Source: Treponema sp. (GTDB taxonomy: Bacteria > Spirochaetota > Spirochaetia > Treponematales > Treponemataceae). Taken from it: 64,000 bases of DNA. The stretch is taken from the NCBI GenBank assembly GCA_024402475.1, contig JAKSTQ010000003.1:62001-126000 (forward strand), in the 5' to 3' direction. Positions within the stretch are counted from its first letter, which is position 1, and each line of letters begins with the position of its first letter. Shown here piece after piece: positions 18,693 through 27,734 of this stretch. A model generated the notes under the pieces. It was not told where the DNA came from. It saw only the letters and a program-made list of their open reading frames with translations, and made no database searches. The position numbers were made by a program, and so were the translations under genes.

Positions 18693-19757
18693 ATGAATAT
18701 TAAAAAAATCTTTACTCTGGGAATCTGCGCTTCTTGTTTTGCTGCCAGTGTATTTGCCTATAATCCGCCTGTTCAGGGGGAAAATATTTTTGGTTTTGCA
18801 AATCCTTATCAGTTGACATATGGAAACTCAGTTGCAGGCGGTGCATTGTTCAATGTGACACCGGCAACAACTGTTTACAATCCGGCATTGGGTTCAATGG
18901 AAAAACGCTTTGGACTTGATTTTGGTTATACAGGAATCTTTGGCGGCGAAAAATATGATTCTGGTTTTGAAGCCGGATTCCTTGCACCTACAAAATACTG
19001 CAACATCACTACAGAAGTTTTTGGTCTGTTTGCCAACAGTGCTACAATGCAGATCGGAAATACAATGCACATTAAGACAAGTGTAAGCAAAGAAATTACA
19101 GATAAGTTTTCTCTTGGAATCGGTCTTGGTGCCGGAGTGAACTGGGGTTATGGAACAGACTGGTCAGTTGCTGCTGACATTGGTGCTCTTTATAACTTTG
19201 GAACACTTGGCTTTATGGAAAACTTCAGAATTGGTGCTGCAGTCCTTAATCTTGGTAAAACATTTAATGCGCTGGATACAAGAGGCGTTGACGGTTCTTC
19301 TGCACGTACAGACTGGTTCGGGTATCCGGGTTTTGCAACATTCAAAATTGGTGCTGCTGCAGAATTTGTTAACCAGAAAAACTTTGTTTTGGGCCTTTCT
19401 CTTGATGTAACCAGTCCATGTTTCATGAATTTAATAGTAGATTCAGGTGTTCAGATGCGAATTGCAAATATGGTGACAGTAACTTCATCATGGCAGTACA
19501 ACATGAAGGAACACTTTGCAGGCTGCCACAGCTGGTTCCCTACAGTGGGCGTTATTGTAAAACTTGGTGGAGTTAATACATCATTTACAGGTAACAAAGA
19601 CTGGTCAACCAGTGATATTTCAATCGGTGGCGCATATAAGAATATCAACAACTATTATCATGCAGGATCAATCGGTGCAAGTGTAAAACTTGGACAGGCA
19701 GATAAAGAAGGTCCGCAGATCGAAGTTGGTGAATTTGAAGTTGAAGAAGACGACTGA
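18693..19757 (+). CDS. Exported beta-barrel outer membrane protein (UPF0164/PorV-like)
   Basis: This 354-aa protein has a cleavable signal peptide (cut after SVFA, about residue 22). The mature part is made of alternating hydrophobic strands rich in Gly, Phe, Tyr and Asn, with a final aromatic strand, typical of a barrel. The early segment NPYQLTYGNSVAGGALFNVTPATTVYNPALG resembles the N-terminal hatch of the FadL/PorV-like UPF0164 proteins known in treponemes. A transport or anchoring role in the outer membrane is likely. The C terminus is a short acidic tail (EVEEDD). The large OmpA-domain gene follows after 20 nt, so they are probably co-expressed. Confidence 0.7.
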   Translation: MNIKKIFTLGICASCFAASVFAYNPPVQGENIFGFANPYQLTYGNSVAGGALFNVTPATTVYNPALGSMEKRFGLDFGYTGIFGGEKYDSGFEAGFLAPTKYCNITTEVFGLFANSATMQIGNTMHIKTSVSKEITDKFSLGIGLGAGVNWGYGTDWSVAADIGALYNFGTLGFMENFRIGAAVLNLGKTFNALDTRGVDGSSARTDWFGYPGFATFKIGAAAEFVNQKNFVLGLSLDVTSPCFMNLIVDSGVQMRIANMVTVTSSWQYNMKEHFAGCHSWFPTVGVIVKLGGVNTSFTGNKDWSTSDISIGGAYKNINNYYHAGSIGASVKLGQADKEGPQIEVGEFEVEEDD

Positions 19758-19777
19758 TTTTACAGGAGATTTTTTGC

Positions 19778-22700
19778 ATGAATAAAAAATTAATTGCAGC
19801 GGGAACAGCTGCGGGGCTTGTTGCACTTGGTTCTGCTGCGTTCTCTCAGAAAATTGTAAGATATTTTTCTCCAAACAACGACGGTATCCGTGACGCACTT
19901 GAAGTTCCTTTTACAGCAAAGGACAAGAGTCTTATCGTCGGCTGGGAAATGGTAATAGAAAACGAAAAAGGCGATGTAATCAGAAGAATCGGCAGCAAGT
20001 CAGTTCTTCCTTCTTCAATCGATGCAAAGCAGTTTTTCAAGCAGATTGTATCAGCAAAAACAGGCGTAATCATTCCGGAAAAAGTTGTCTGGGATGGAAC
20101 AATGGATGACGGAAAAACTGCTCCAGACGGCGAATACTACTACTACATCTCTGTTACAGATGACAGCGGTAATAACCAGAAGACAAAAAAATTCCAGGTA
20201 ACCCTTGATAATACACGCCCAGAAGCTAAAATTTCAGGACCGGCTTTTAACATCTTTGGAGAAGGCGATAAAGTAACATTCCCTGTAAAGCAGACCGGTT
20301 CAAAGGAACGCTTGTGGACAGGTACAATTTCCAATGCAGAAGGAAAGGTTGTAAAAACTTATAAATGGGAACGTTCCCAGCCTGAAAATTTTTCTTGGGA
20401 CGGAACAGACGATAAGGGAATCATCGTACCAGACGGCGTTTACAATTATTCGCTTTATTCAGAAGACAGGGCAGGAAACGCAAGCCTTCCTCTGGATATC
20501 AAGAACATCGTTTTCTCAGCAGAAAAACCTGTAACAAACATTGCAATTTCAGGAACAAAATATTTTTCTGTCCCTGAAAAAAGTGAACTTAACAAAATCA
20601 CATTCAATGTAAAAATTCCTCAGCCGTCAAAAGGCAGTGCAAATAAACTTACAGCCTGGTCAGTAGAAATCGTTAATTCTGCAAAACAGGTTGTCCGCAC
20701 ATATAACCAGAATAATTCCGGGGCAGTTCCTCCAGAAAAAATTATTTTTGACGGAACAGATGCACTTGGAGTCCGCGTTCCAGAAGGCGAATATTATGCT
20801 ACAGTAAAAGCAAATTATCTTAACGGATATTCAACTTCTCCGATTAATACTTCTCTGTTTACTTTTGCACCAAATGGTCCAGAAGGAACAATCGCATCTG
20901 CAGCAAATATTTTCTCTCCAGATGGAGACGGCAATATGGATACAGCTCAGTTCAAGATTACAAAAGGAAAGAATACTCTTGCACCTGTAAAGAACTGGAC
21001 AGTAAAAATCTTTGCTTCTGGTGACAGAACAAATGCCGTTAAAGTTTACAGCATGGGATCAAACCTTCTTGAAAAAATTGTCTGGGACGGAATTGATTCA
21101 AATGGAAAAATCTGTAAAGACGGAAAATATATTGCAGTACTTTCTGCTTCTGATGCTGCAGGCAATAAACTTGAATCTGTTCTCCGCGAAGAAATTACTC
21201 TTGATACATCAAAGACAGAAATCATGCTTTCTGCAAGTGATACAGGATTTTCTCCAAACGGCGACGGCAAGCACGATTCAATTAAATTCACACCGATCCT
21301 TAAATCTGATGCAAATGTTGTAAAATACACATTTGAAATTCAGGGTGAAAAAAACAATGCTGTTTACACAGTAACTCAGAATTCAAAACTTCCTGCAGAA
21401 TTTGTATGGAACGGTTCAACAACAGTTGGCGCTATGTGTCCGGACGGAAAATACAAAGCAGTTCTCAAGACAGAATCTGCAAACGGTTCACAGGCAAAAA
21501 TCATAACACAGGATTTTGTACTTGATAATTCAGTTCCTGCAGTTACAACAGAAGTTCCTTATTACACATTCTCGCTTGATGGAGAAAGCAAAAAGAATAA
21601 ATTTGTAATTAACACAACAGGCTGTACTGATGAATCATTGTGGACAGCAAAAGTTCTTGATTCAGCAAATAAACCGGTCCGTGAATTTTCATGGTCAGGA
21701 AAAATCGGAAATGCAGTAAACTCATCAATTGTATGGGACGGTAAAGATGAATCCGGCAACAAGGCAGGCGATGGTACTTACACAATCGTAATCAATGCAG
21801 TTGATGCAGGTTACAATGAATGCACAAAAACTATCGGAGCCGTTACTTTGGACAGCCGCCCTGTAAAAGTTTATGTAACAGAAGATTACAGCGGAATTTC
21901 TCCTTCTTCTAAAACAGGACTTACACAGCAGAAATTCAACATAACAGCTTCTTTGAATGAGGGAATTGATAACTGGCAGTTCAATGTTGTAAACGAAAAA
22001 GGTCAGCCGGTTTATACAGTAAGTTCAAAAGAATCTGGAAAAACCCTTCCTGCACAGATTGTATGGAACGGAAAAGATAAAGATGGAAAAATCGTTGAAG
22101 GTACATTTAAAGGTGAACTCAAAGCAGTTTATGTAAAGGGTAACGAAGTAAGCGAGACAACACCATCTTTCATCTGTTCAAATACAGCACCTGTCCTGAC
22201 AGTAGTTACTTCTCCTGAATACTTCAGTCCTGATAATGATGGAACAGATGATGAACTTAACATTAAGCTTGGAGCAAAAACTTCGGGCAAAGTTGTATCA
22301 TGGTCATTTGTAATCAAGAATCCTGAAGGCACAGGAAAATCTGGAAAACCATTCTGGAGTGTAGACGGACAGAATAAGATTACTTCAAATCTTGTATGGA
22401 ACGGTCTTTCTAATGTAAGCAAAGAAAAAGACGGAACAGCAGAACGCGTTCAGTCTGCAATGGATTATCCATGGGAATTTACAGTAACTGATGACCTTGG
22501 ACTTACAACAGTAGAAAAAGGCGTTGTTCATATTGATATTCTTGTAATCCGCGAAGGTAACGTACTCAAGATGGCAGTACCTGCAATTATCTTCCGTGCA
22601 AATGCGGCAGACTTCAAGACAGCTAAAGAAGCTGCAGGAAGTAAAGTAACACCGGAACAGGCAGCAAACAATGAGCGCGTTCTTAAGCGTGTTGCAACAG

Positions 22701-22960
22701 TCCTTAAAAAGTTCCCTGATTACAGCGTAACAGTTGCAGGACACGGTAACAATATTTCAGGTGATCCGGAAGAAGAAAAGATTCTTGGACCGCTTTCATT
22801 AAGCCGTGCAGAATTTGTAAAAACAAGACTTGTAAAATATGGCGTTAACAAAAACAAACTTTCTGTAGAAGGAAAGGGCGGAAGTGAACGCATTGCATCT
22901 CTTGAAGACAAAGACAACTGGTGGAAAAACCGCCGCGTAGAATTCATTCTTAATAAATAG
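19778..22960 (+). CDS. Repeat-rich envelope protein with FlgD-like Ig repeats and C-terminal OmpA domain
   Basis: This 1060-aa exported protein (signal peptide to about residue 23) is built from about eight copies of a roughly 100-residue unit containing [IV]VWDGxDxxGKxxPDGxY. That is the FlgD-type Ig fold seen in surface proteins. Four copies also carry FSPxxDGxxD, an acidic loop likely to bind calcium. Residues from about 925 to the end form an OmpA-like peptidoglycan-binding domain (VAGHGNN, LSLSRAEFVKTRLVKYGV, NRRVEFILN). It probably links the peptidoglycan to the outer membrane or the preceding barrel. AGGAG precedes the ATG, 20 nt after the barrel gene. Confidence 0.85.
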   Translation: MNKKLIAAGTAAGLVALGSAAFSQKIVRYFSPNNDGIRDALEVPFTAKDKSLIVGWEMVIENEKGDVIRRIGSKSVLPSSIDAKQFFKQIVSAKTGVIIPEKVVWDGTMDDGKTAPDGEYYYYISVTDDSGNNQKTKKFQVTLDNTRPEAKISGPAFNIFGEGDKVTFPVKQTGSKERLWTGTISNAEGKVVKTYKWERSQPENFSWDGTDDKGIIVPDGVYNYSLYSEDRAGNASLPLDIKNIVFSAEKPVTNIAISGTKYFSVPEKSELNKITFNVKIPQPSKGSANKLTAWSVEIVNSAKQVVRTYNQNNSGAVPPEKIIFDGTDALGVRVPEGEYYATVKANYLNGYSTSPINTSLFTFAPNGPEGTIASAANIFSPDGDGNMDTAQFKITKGKNTLAPVKNWTVKIFASGDRTNAVKVYSMGSNLLEKIVWDGIDSNGKICKDGKYIAVLSASDAAGNKLESVLREEITLDTSKTEIMLSASDTGFSPNGDGKHDSIKFTPILKSDANVVKYTFEIQGEKNNAVYTVTQNSKLPAEFVWNGSTTVGAMCPDGKYKAVLKTESANGSQAKIITQDFVLDNSVPAVTTEVPYYTFSLDGESKKNKFVINTTGCTDESLWTAKVLDSANKPVREFSWSGKIGNAVNSSIVWDGKDESGNKAGDGTYTIVINAVDAGYNECTKTIGAVTLDSRPVKVYVTEDYSGISPSSKTGLTQQKFNITASLNEGIDNWQFNVVNEKGQPVYTVSSKESGKTLPAQIVWNGKDKDGKIVEGTFKGELKAVYVKGNEVSETTPSFICSNTAPVLTVVTSPEYFSPDNDGTDDELNIKLGAKTSGKVVSWSFVIKNPEGTGKSGKPFWSVDGQNKITSNLVWNGLSNVSKEKDGTAERVQSAMDYPWEFTVTDDLGLTTVEKGVVHIDILVIREGNVLKMAVPAIIFRANAADFKTAKEAAGSKVTPEQAANNERVLKRVATVLKKFPDYSVTVAGHGNNISGDPEEEKILGPLSLSRAEFVKTRLVKYGVNKNKLSVEGKGGSERIASLEDKDNWWKNRRVEFILNK

Positions 22961-22968
22961 AAAACATG

Positions 22969-22997
22969 CTCAGGATGATGTTAAAAGTCATTCTGAG
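22969..22997. terminator. Short hairpin after the OmpA-domain gene
   Basis: A 10-bp stem (22969-22978 with 22988-22997, one G-T pair) lies 8 nt after the stop. It has no T-run, so it may protect the 3' end or act together with the stronger hairpin that follows. Confidence 0.4.
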
Positions 22998-23025
22998 TAT
23001 TTGAATTGTAATTAAAACGCAAAAA

Positions 23026-23068
23026 AAATCTCTTTGTACAGAAAACCTGTATAAAGAGATTTTTTTTT
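23026..23068. terminator. Bidirectional intrinsic terminator between convergent genes
   Basis: A 16-bp stem (23026-23041 with 23047-23062, one G-T pair) with a 5-nt loop is flanked by an A-run on the left and a T-run on the right (to 23068). It should end transcription from the OmpA-domain gene and, in reverse, from the sugar transferase gene. Confidence 0.9.
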
Positions 23069-23086
23069 GTCCAGATTTATTGTCTT

Positions 23087-24526
23087 TTAATAAGCGCCTT
23101 TTCCTAAAAGAACAACAAATACGGTTTTAAGAATAATCCAGATATCAAGCCAGATTGACCAGTTCTGAATGTAATAAGTATCAAGAAGAATACGGTCGTT
23201 GTAATCAGTTGTTGAACGGCCTGAAATCTGCCACATACCGCTTAAGCCTGGAGTAACAGAAAAGACATATTCAAAGGAGTCGCCGTATCGTTTAACTTCG
23301 TTATCAACGATTGGACGTGGACCAACAAAACTCATCTGGCCTGTAAAAATATTCCACAGCTGAGGAAGTTCATCAAGACTTGTTTTTCTAAGGAACTTTC
23401 CAATACCTGTAATACGGGGATCGTTTTCAAGTTTCTGGGTCTTCTTCCATTCTTCACGGAGTTTAGGATCTTTTTCAAGAATCTCTTTTAATTTAGCATC
23501 AGCATCGATTACCATAGAACGGAATTTCCATGCCTTGAATTTTTTGCCGTTTTTGCCAAGTCGTTCGTGACCGTAAAATACAGGACCTTTGGAACTGAGC
23601 TTAATACAAAGTGCGATAAAAAGACAGACAGGAATGATGACAGGCGCCGAAACAAAAATCATTAAAAGGTCAATGCATCTTTTAATAAAAAGGTTAAAAC
23701 GGCGTTTAAGGCGGTTTGTAGAAGCCATTCCCAAAAGTCCGCTGAAGTCTACGATTTCAATACCGATAGCCTGAAAGTTCTGTTCCTTTGGAATTGAAAT
23801 TGTATGGCGGTAATTTGTTTTAACAAACAGTTTGTCTTTATCATTAAGGGTGCCGATAAGTTCATCCTGAACAAGAATGGCAGTTTTAATCTTAAGTTTT
23901 TTGATGATAGCCTGAAGTTCAGAAGAAGGTTTTACGATAGGAACGCCTTCAAATTCATCATAGCTGCAGCTGTCGTTAACAACAAGGAGCGGATGGTAAC
24001 CGTATTCTTTATGCTGGTGAAGAACTTTGATTGTTTTTTCGTGAGACTTTCCTTTTGCATAAATTACGATTCCGATACCGTACCAGTTAAAGCGTTTAAA
24101 AACAATTTTACCGAATTCACGGAACGCAGGCATGATAAGAATTGAAAATGGAATTGCAATTAAAAGAGCAACAATGATAGGAATGCGTCCGTCATGTTCA
24201 ACCATAATTGACATTGCGATTCCTGCAAAACAGAAAGCGCTTGAAATTGAATAGCGGCGGACTTCTGTTGCAGGTTCAATCATGAGACCCGGATAAAGTT
24301 TTGCAACAAAGAAAACCAGGACAAATGCCGGCAGGTATACAGCATAAGTGACAAATGACTTAAAGTCGATGATTGACCTGTCGTATTCGTTTACGATAAA
24401 AAATCCGATTCCTGTACAGACCATGATTGCAACAAGGTCAATGAGCATGAATACAAAGCCTGTCCAGAATGTACTTGTGTGATATTTACGTTTTGTTAAG
24501 TTTTCTGAAAATTCTTTAGCTGTCAT
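23087..24526 (-). CDS. Initiating sugar-phosphate transferase (WbaP/WcaJ-type)
   Basis: This 479-aa polyprenyl-phosphate sugar-phosphotransferase should load the first sugar onto undecaprenyl phosphate and so start surface-polysaccharide repeat synthesis. Four or five N-terminal membrane helices (about 15-140) and a CoA-binding-like middle domain precede the PF02397 catalytic domain (about 285-479). The catalytic domain has KRCIDLLM, WKFRSM, LRKTSLDELPQLWN, MSFVGPRP, and ends in GKGAY. The ATG at 24526 follows AGAGGG at good spacing. The much longer in-frame extension upstream runs into the neighbouring gene and is not used. A TATAAT lies just before the ribosome site. Confidence 0.92.
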   Translation of the reverse strand: MTAKEFSENLTKRKYHTSTFWTGFVFMLIDLVAIMVCTGIGFFIVNEYDRSIIDFKSFVTYAVYLPAFVLVFFVAKLYPGLMIEPATEVRRYSISSAFCFAGIAMSIMVEHDGRIPIIVALLIAIPFSILIMPAFREFGKIVFKRFNWYGIGIVIYAKGKSHEKTIKVLHQHKEYGYHPLLVVNDSCSYDEFEGVPIVKPSSELQAIIKKLKIKTAILVQDELIGTLNDKDKLFVKTNYRHTISIPKEQNFQAIGIEIVDFSGLLGMASTNRLKRRFNLFIKRCIDLLMIFVSAPVIIPVCLFIALCIKLSSKGPVFYGHERLGKNGKKFKAWKFRSMVIDADAKLKEILEKDPKLREEWKKTQKLENDPRITGIGKFLRKTSLDELPQLWNIFTGQMSFVGPRPIVDNEVKRYGDSFEYVFSVTPGLSGMWQISGRSTTDYNDRILLDTYYIQNWSIWLDIWIILKTVFVVLLGKGAY

Positions 24527-24557
24527 AATTATACCCTCTATTATAGTATAAAAAACA

Positions 24558-25451
24558 TTAAATTGTAAGGGATACAATATTTTTAATAATTTCTGAGTCT
24601 GTGTTCCAGTCAAATTTACGGGCAATAAAGAATTCGTCGCCGCAGTTTTTAAGAATTTCAAGGTCGCCTGATTTAAAAGTGTATGGATTTCCGCGGCCCC
24701 AGTCGATGTAACGCAGGTTGTTGTTTTCTGAAAGAGAATCCTTTTTATAAACGCTGTCTGCAAAAGGTGAATTTATTACGAGAGTCTGAAGGAATAATTC
24801 ATCGGCGCAGAAAGAATATTTAAAACTTGTGTCAATCCATTCTTTTTTTTTTATAATATACCGGGCAAGTTCATCGCTGATAGAAAACCAGTTTGCGCCT
24901 TTAGCCCAGTAATCCTGGGGATGATGATTTCTGTGAACGCCGATGATTTTCTGAAATTTTGCAAGACAGATGTTGATGACACGCAGGATAAAAGTGAATG
25001 GAGTTTTTCCACGACCGCAGATATTCTGTAAAGGCCAGTATACATCAATTCTTTTTTGAATCACAGAGTAGGGAACATCCGGCTGAAAACCAATGAACTG
25101 AGTTTTGTTGTGTTCACGGATAAATTCATCAAAAGCTTTGAACGGTTTTATAAGAAGATCAACTCCTGAAATCAAATGGTAGTAATCATGCTTACCATCA
25201 AGGCAAGCCGCTTCTAAAAGTTCATATTCAAGAAGAATCTGAGTGTTTCCGCCCCATGCAATGTTTAGTCTGTTCTCAAGAATTTTTAACGTTGCCTTTT
25301 TAGGAGTAAAGAGATTTTTCGGCCTGAAATTTTTTGCCTTGATATCAACATGCAGGTAAATTGAATTACATTCAAAATCCAGCTGCTGTAACAAATAATT
25401 GAGCTGTTCAAAATTGTTGTGGGCCATAACAAGCCAGGCATGTTTAAACAT
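24558..25451 (-). CDS. GT14-like branching glycosyltransferase (core-2/I-branching family)
   Basis: This 297-aa enzyme resembles the core-2/I-branching beta-1,6-N-acetylglucosaminyltransferase family. It has the N-terminal AWLVMAHNN, IYLHVDIKA, ILENRLNIAWGGNTQ, DYYHLISGVDLLIKP and the acceptor-side ANWFSISDELARYI with CADELFLQT. In animals this family adds branching GlcNAc to polylactosamine (I antigen) and mucin cores. In bacteria it appears in polysaccharide loci, sometimes as a xylosyl- or GlcNAc-transferase. The protein starts on an ATG with no Shine-Dalgarno, 6 nt after a -10 box. The initiating transferase gene follows after 31 nt. Confidence 0.8.
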   Translation of the reverse strand: MFKHAWLVMAHNNFEQLNYLLQQLDFECNSIYLHVDIKAKNFRPKNLFTPKKATLKILENRLNIAWGGNTQILLEYELLEAACLDGKHDYYHLISGVDLLIKPFKAFDEFIREHNKTQFIGFQPDVPYSVIQKRIDVYWPLQNICGRGKTPFTFILRVINICLAKFQKIIGVHRNHHPQDYWAKGANWFSISDELARYIIKKKEWIDTSFKYSFCADELFLQTLVINSPFADSVYKKDSLSENNNLRYIDWGRGNPYTFKSGDLEILKNCGDEFFIARKFDWNTDSEIIKNIVSLTI

Positions 25452-25457
25452 ACCATT

Positions 25458-25486
25458 ATTTTAACAGACTCCCGCACTTTTGTCAG
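25458..25486 (-). promoter_or_regulatory. Promoter for a leaderless GT14-like gene
   Basis: On the reverse strand CTGACA (25481-25486), 17 bp and TAAAAT (25458-25463) end exactly 6 nt before the ATG at 25451. No ribosome site lies in between. Confidence 0.6.
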
Positions 25487-25527
25487 TCGTTTTTTACAGG
25501 CAGCATTTTTATGTTTTGAATTAAGTT

Positions 25528-25550
25528 CAGTCCGTGATGTGATTTTTTAC
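25528..25550 (+). repeat. Third copy of the inverted-repeat core
   Basis: The stretch beginning GTCCGTGATGTGAT (from 25530) matches both arms of the inverted repeat at 25598-25713 at 15 of 18 positions. It has the same orientation as the right arm. Confidence 0.5.
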
Positions 25551-25597
25551 TACTCTTTTATATCGAAAGTATGTATGATAAAATAAATGAACAGATG

Positions 25598-25713
25598 TTA
25601 ATTGAGAACATCCCATCACGGACATTAACGAGATTGATTTATAAAAATACGGGACTGATAATATTTTTATGTTTGGAATAACATTCTGTCCGTTATGGGA
25701 TGTTTTCAATTTA
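25598..25713. repeat. 27-bp imperfect inverted repeat flanking a promoter-like segment
   Basis: The left arm 25598-25624 and the right arm 25687-25713 are reverse complements at 24 of 27 positions, separated by 62 bp. Both arms contain the core CATCCCATNACGGACA. Within the spacer, TTGATT (25634-25639), 17 bp and GATAAT (25657-25662) form a promoter-like pair pointing at the GT4 gene. The layout is that of an invertible promoter. A long RNA hairpin or paired operators are the alternatives. Confidence 0.6.
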
Positions 25714-25742
25714 ATAAGTGATTTTTATTTTTGAGGAATTTT

Positions 25743-26849
25743 ATGGCAGAGATTTTACACATTGCTCAGATAATGGGAAAATGGCACGGCGGCGGAGTAG
25801 AAAGCGTTGTGATGAACTATTACCGCACTATTGACAGAACTAAAATCCAGTTCGATTTTATCTGCGACAGCGATTCCAGCTGCATTCCATATAAAGAAAT
25901 CGAATCTCTTGGAGGACGCGTAATCGAAGTTCCTCCTTATCAGAAAGTTTTGCCATACAGAAAAGCGCTTGTAAAAATCTTAAAAGAAAACGGATATAAA
26001 ATCGTTCATTCACATATTAATACTTTGAGTGTGTTTCCGCTGAGTGCAGCAAAAAAGGCGGGAGTACCGGTTCGTATTTCTCACAGCCATTCTTCAACAA
26101 GTAAAAAAGAATTTAAAAGAAATCTCGTTAAAAAAATTTTAAGGCTGTTTTCAAAGGTTTATGCAACTGATTACATCTGCTGTTCAGAAATTGCAGGACG
26201 ATTTCAGTTTGGAAACAGGGCTTATGATAAAGGCCAGGTTTTTCTTTTGAATAATGCAATCGATCTTGAAAAATTCAGATGCAGTTCAAAAATCCGTAAG
26301 GCTAAACGACAGGAACTTGGAATTGCTGAAAATACTTTAGTTCTTGGACACATCGGCCGCTTTGTTACAGTAAAGAATCAAAAGTTCATTATCGATATTC
26401 TTTGCGAAGTTAAAAAACTGCAGGATAATGCGGTTCTTGTTTTTGCAGGAAAAGGACCTCTTGAACAAGAGCTTAAAGAATATGCTTGCCTTAAAGGCGT
26501 AACAGAAAGCATTCAGTTTCTGGGACAGAGAAGTGACTGCGACCAGTTGTATCAGGCTTTTGATGCATTTTTGCTTCCAAGCCTTTACGAAGGTCTGCCG
26601 GTAGTTCTGGTAGAAGGGCAGGCATGCGGATTAAAATGTTTTGCAAGTACAAATGTTCCGCGTCAGGCAAAAATCAGCGATGATCTTGAATTCTTACCAA
26701 TACAGGATGCTGCAGACTGGGCAAAAGAAATTGTAAAAACTGCAGGTAAACCTCACAGCGATAATTTTGATGTTTGTACAAAAAATGGTTATAACATCAA
26801 AGAAAACGCAAAGATTCTTGAACAGAAATATCTTAAAGCGGTTTTATAA
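25743..26849 (+). CDS. GT4-family glycosyltransferase
   Basis: This 368-aa GT-B enzyme is of the type found in capsule loci (EpsF-like). It has an N-terminal acceptor half (IAQIMGKWHGGGVESVVMNYY) and a donor half with LGHIGRFVTVKNQKFIID and the E-x7-E type signature SLYEGLPVVLVEGQACG. It should add a sugar from a nucleotide donor to a lipid-linked repeat at the inner face of the membrane. The ATG at 25743 has GAGG 6 nt before it. A TTG at 25731 within that site is not used. Upstream is the 27-bp inverted repeat with an internal promoter. The gene ends 6 nt into the convergent fucosyltransferase gene. Confidence 0.87.
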   Translation: MAEILHIAQIMGKWHGGGVESVVMNYYRTIDRTKIQFDFICDSDSSCIPYKEIESLGGRVIEVPPYQKVLPYRKALVKILKENGYKIVHSHINTLSVFPLSAAKKAGVPVRISHSHSSTSKKEFKRNLVKKILRLFSKVYATDYICCSEIAGRFQFGNRAYDKGQVFLLNNAIDLEKFRCSSKIRKAKRQELGIAENTLVLGHIGRFVTVKNQKFIIDILCEVKKLQDNAVLVFAGKGPLEQELKEYACLKGVTESIQFLGQRSDCDQLYQAFDAFLLPSLYEGLPVVLVEGQACGLKCFASTNVPRQAKISDDLEFLPIQDAADWAKEIVKTAGKPHSDNFDVCTKNGYNIKENAKILEQKYLKAVL

Positions 26850-27734
26850 TTTTATCCAGTTTTCAGGAACAATGTCGTCAAGCAGTTTAAGATAGTCAGC
26901 ATCAAACTCCGGGTTAATCCAGTTCTCTGGTGCAATGACAGTTTTATCTGGATTTGAATTAAGCCATGCACTCCACCAGCTGAAAGACGAATTTGCAATG
27001 ATGTTGTGTGAACATTTTGACATCAATGCCATGTCCTTATAAGAGTCGCTTCCAGTATTATGAGTTGCAAAGAATACTGGCAGGCCTTTAAAATCAAGAT
27101 TCTGGCGGCACCATTCAATGTCATTTGAAAAAACAGCAATTCCAGTAATCTTCTGGTTTTGCGTAATATAAGTCAGCGCACGGTCATAATAATCTTTTTC
27201 AAGAAGCGAAAGAACTTTCTGGTTTTTATAATCTCCACGTCTTACATGAATTGAAAGGGAATTATTTCCAAGCTGTTCTAAAAATGCTTTATTAGTCTGA
27301 TCAGAATCAGGAAAGGTAAAATCTTTTTTAATCTGTTCTTTTATATCAGAAAAATATTTTTCGCTCTGCCAGTAACCTTCGTAAAATAAATCTTTGTCTT
27401 GAGGTTTAAGATAGTCAGGCGCAAACGCAAGACTGTAATACATCAGATGTGTTTTTTTAGGAAAGAATTTTTTTATAGCACGTTTAAAAAGATTGTCAGG
27501 AGTAATTGCAAGGCGGTTAACTTCTTTTTTTGAAGCAACAGGTAAATCAATTCCAAAAATCTTTTTAAGTTCATAGCCGTTATGAACAAGGTTAATGCCG
27601 TTGAGAGTATTTGTTGGTTTGTATAATGAAAGGTCGATAGCAACCGGTTCATTGTTATTTTTTGCAATTGCTTTAAGAAAGGCGTACTGGAACATCTGGT
27701 TACCAAGCCCGCCTGCAATTTTTACGATCTTCAT
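26844..27734 (-). CDS. GT11-family alpha-1,2-fucosyltransferase-like protein
   Basis: This 296-aa protein has the GT11 hallmarks: N-terminal VKIAGGLGNQMFQYAF, the donor-binding HVRRGDY (near residue 170) and IIANSSFSWWSAWLN near 245. The family transfers fucose from GDP-fucose in alpha-1,2 linkage to galactose, making H-type antigens, although some members use other sugars. No GDP-fucose biosynthesis gene is in the window. Its ATG overlaps the stop of the preceding gene (TAATG), so it is the last gene of a four-gene run. Confidence 0.88.
   Translation of the reverse strand: MKIVKIAGGLGNQMFQYAFLKAIAKNNNEPVAIDLSLYKPTNTLNGINLVHNGYELKKIFGIDLPVASKKEVNRLAITPDNLFKRAIKKFFPKKTHLMYYSLAFAPDYLKPQDKDLFYEGYWQSEKYFSDIKEQIKKDFTFPDSDQTNKAFLEQLGNNSLSIHVRRGDYKNQKVLSLLEKDYYDRALTYITQNQKITGIAVFSNDIEWCRQNLDFKGLPVFFATHNTGSDSYKDMALMSKCSHNIIANSSFSWWSAWLNSNPDKTVIAPENWINPEFDADYLKLLDDIVPENWIKL

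Noticed and set aside
24527..24763. Longer N-terminal extension of the initiating sugar transferase
   Set aside because: It would overlap the upstream glycosyltransferase gene and lacks a ribosome site; the ATG at 24526 has AGAGGG and leads straight into the membrane domain.
25598..25713. Inverted repeat read as an integron attC site or a simple terminator
   Set aside because: The attC core GTTRRRY is not matched, and a 62-nt loop without a T-run is not an intrinsic terminator. The genes on either side diverge, so no terminator is expected.
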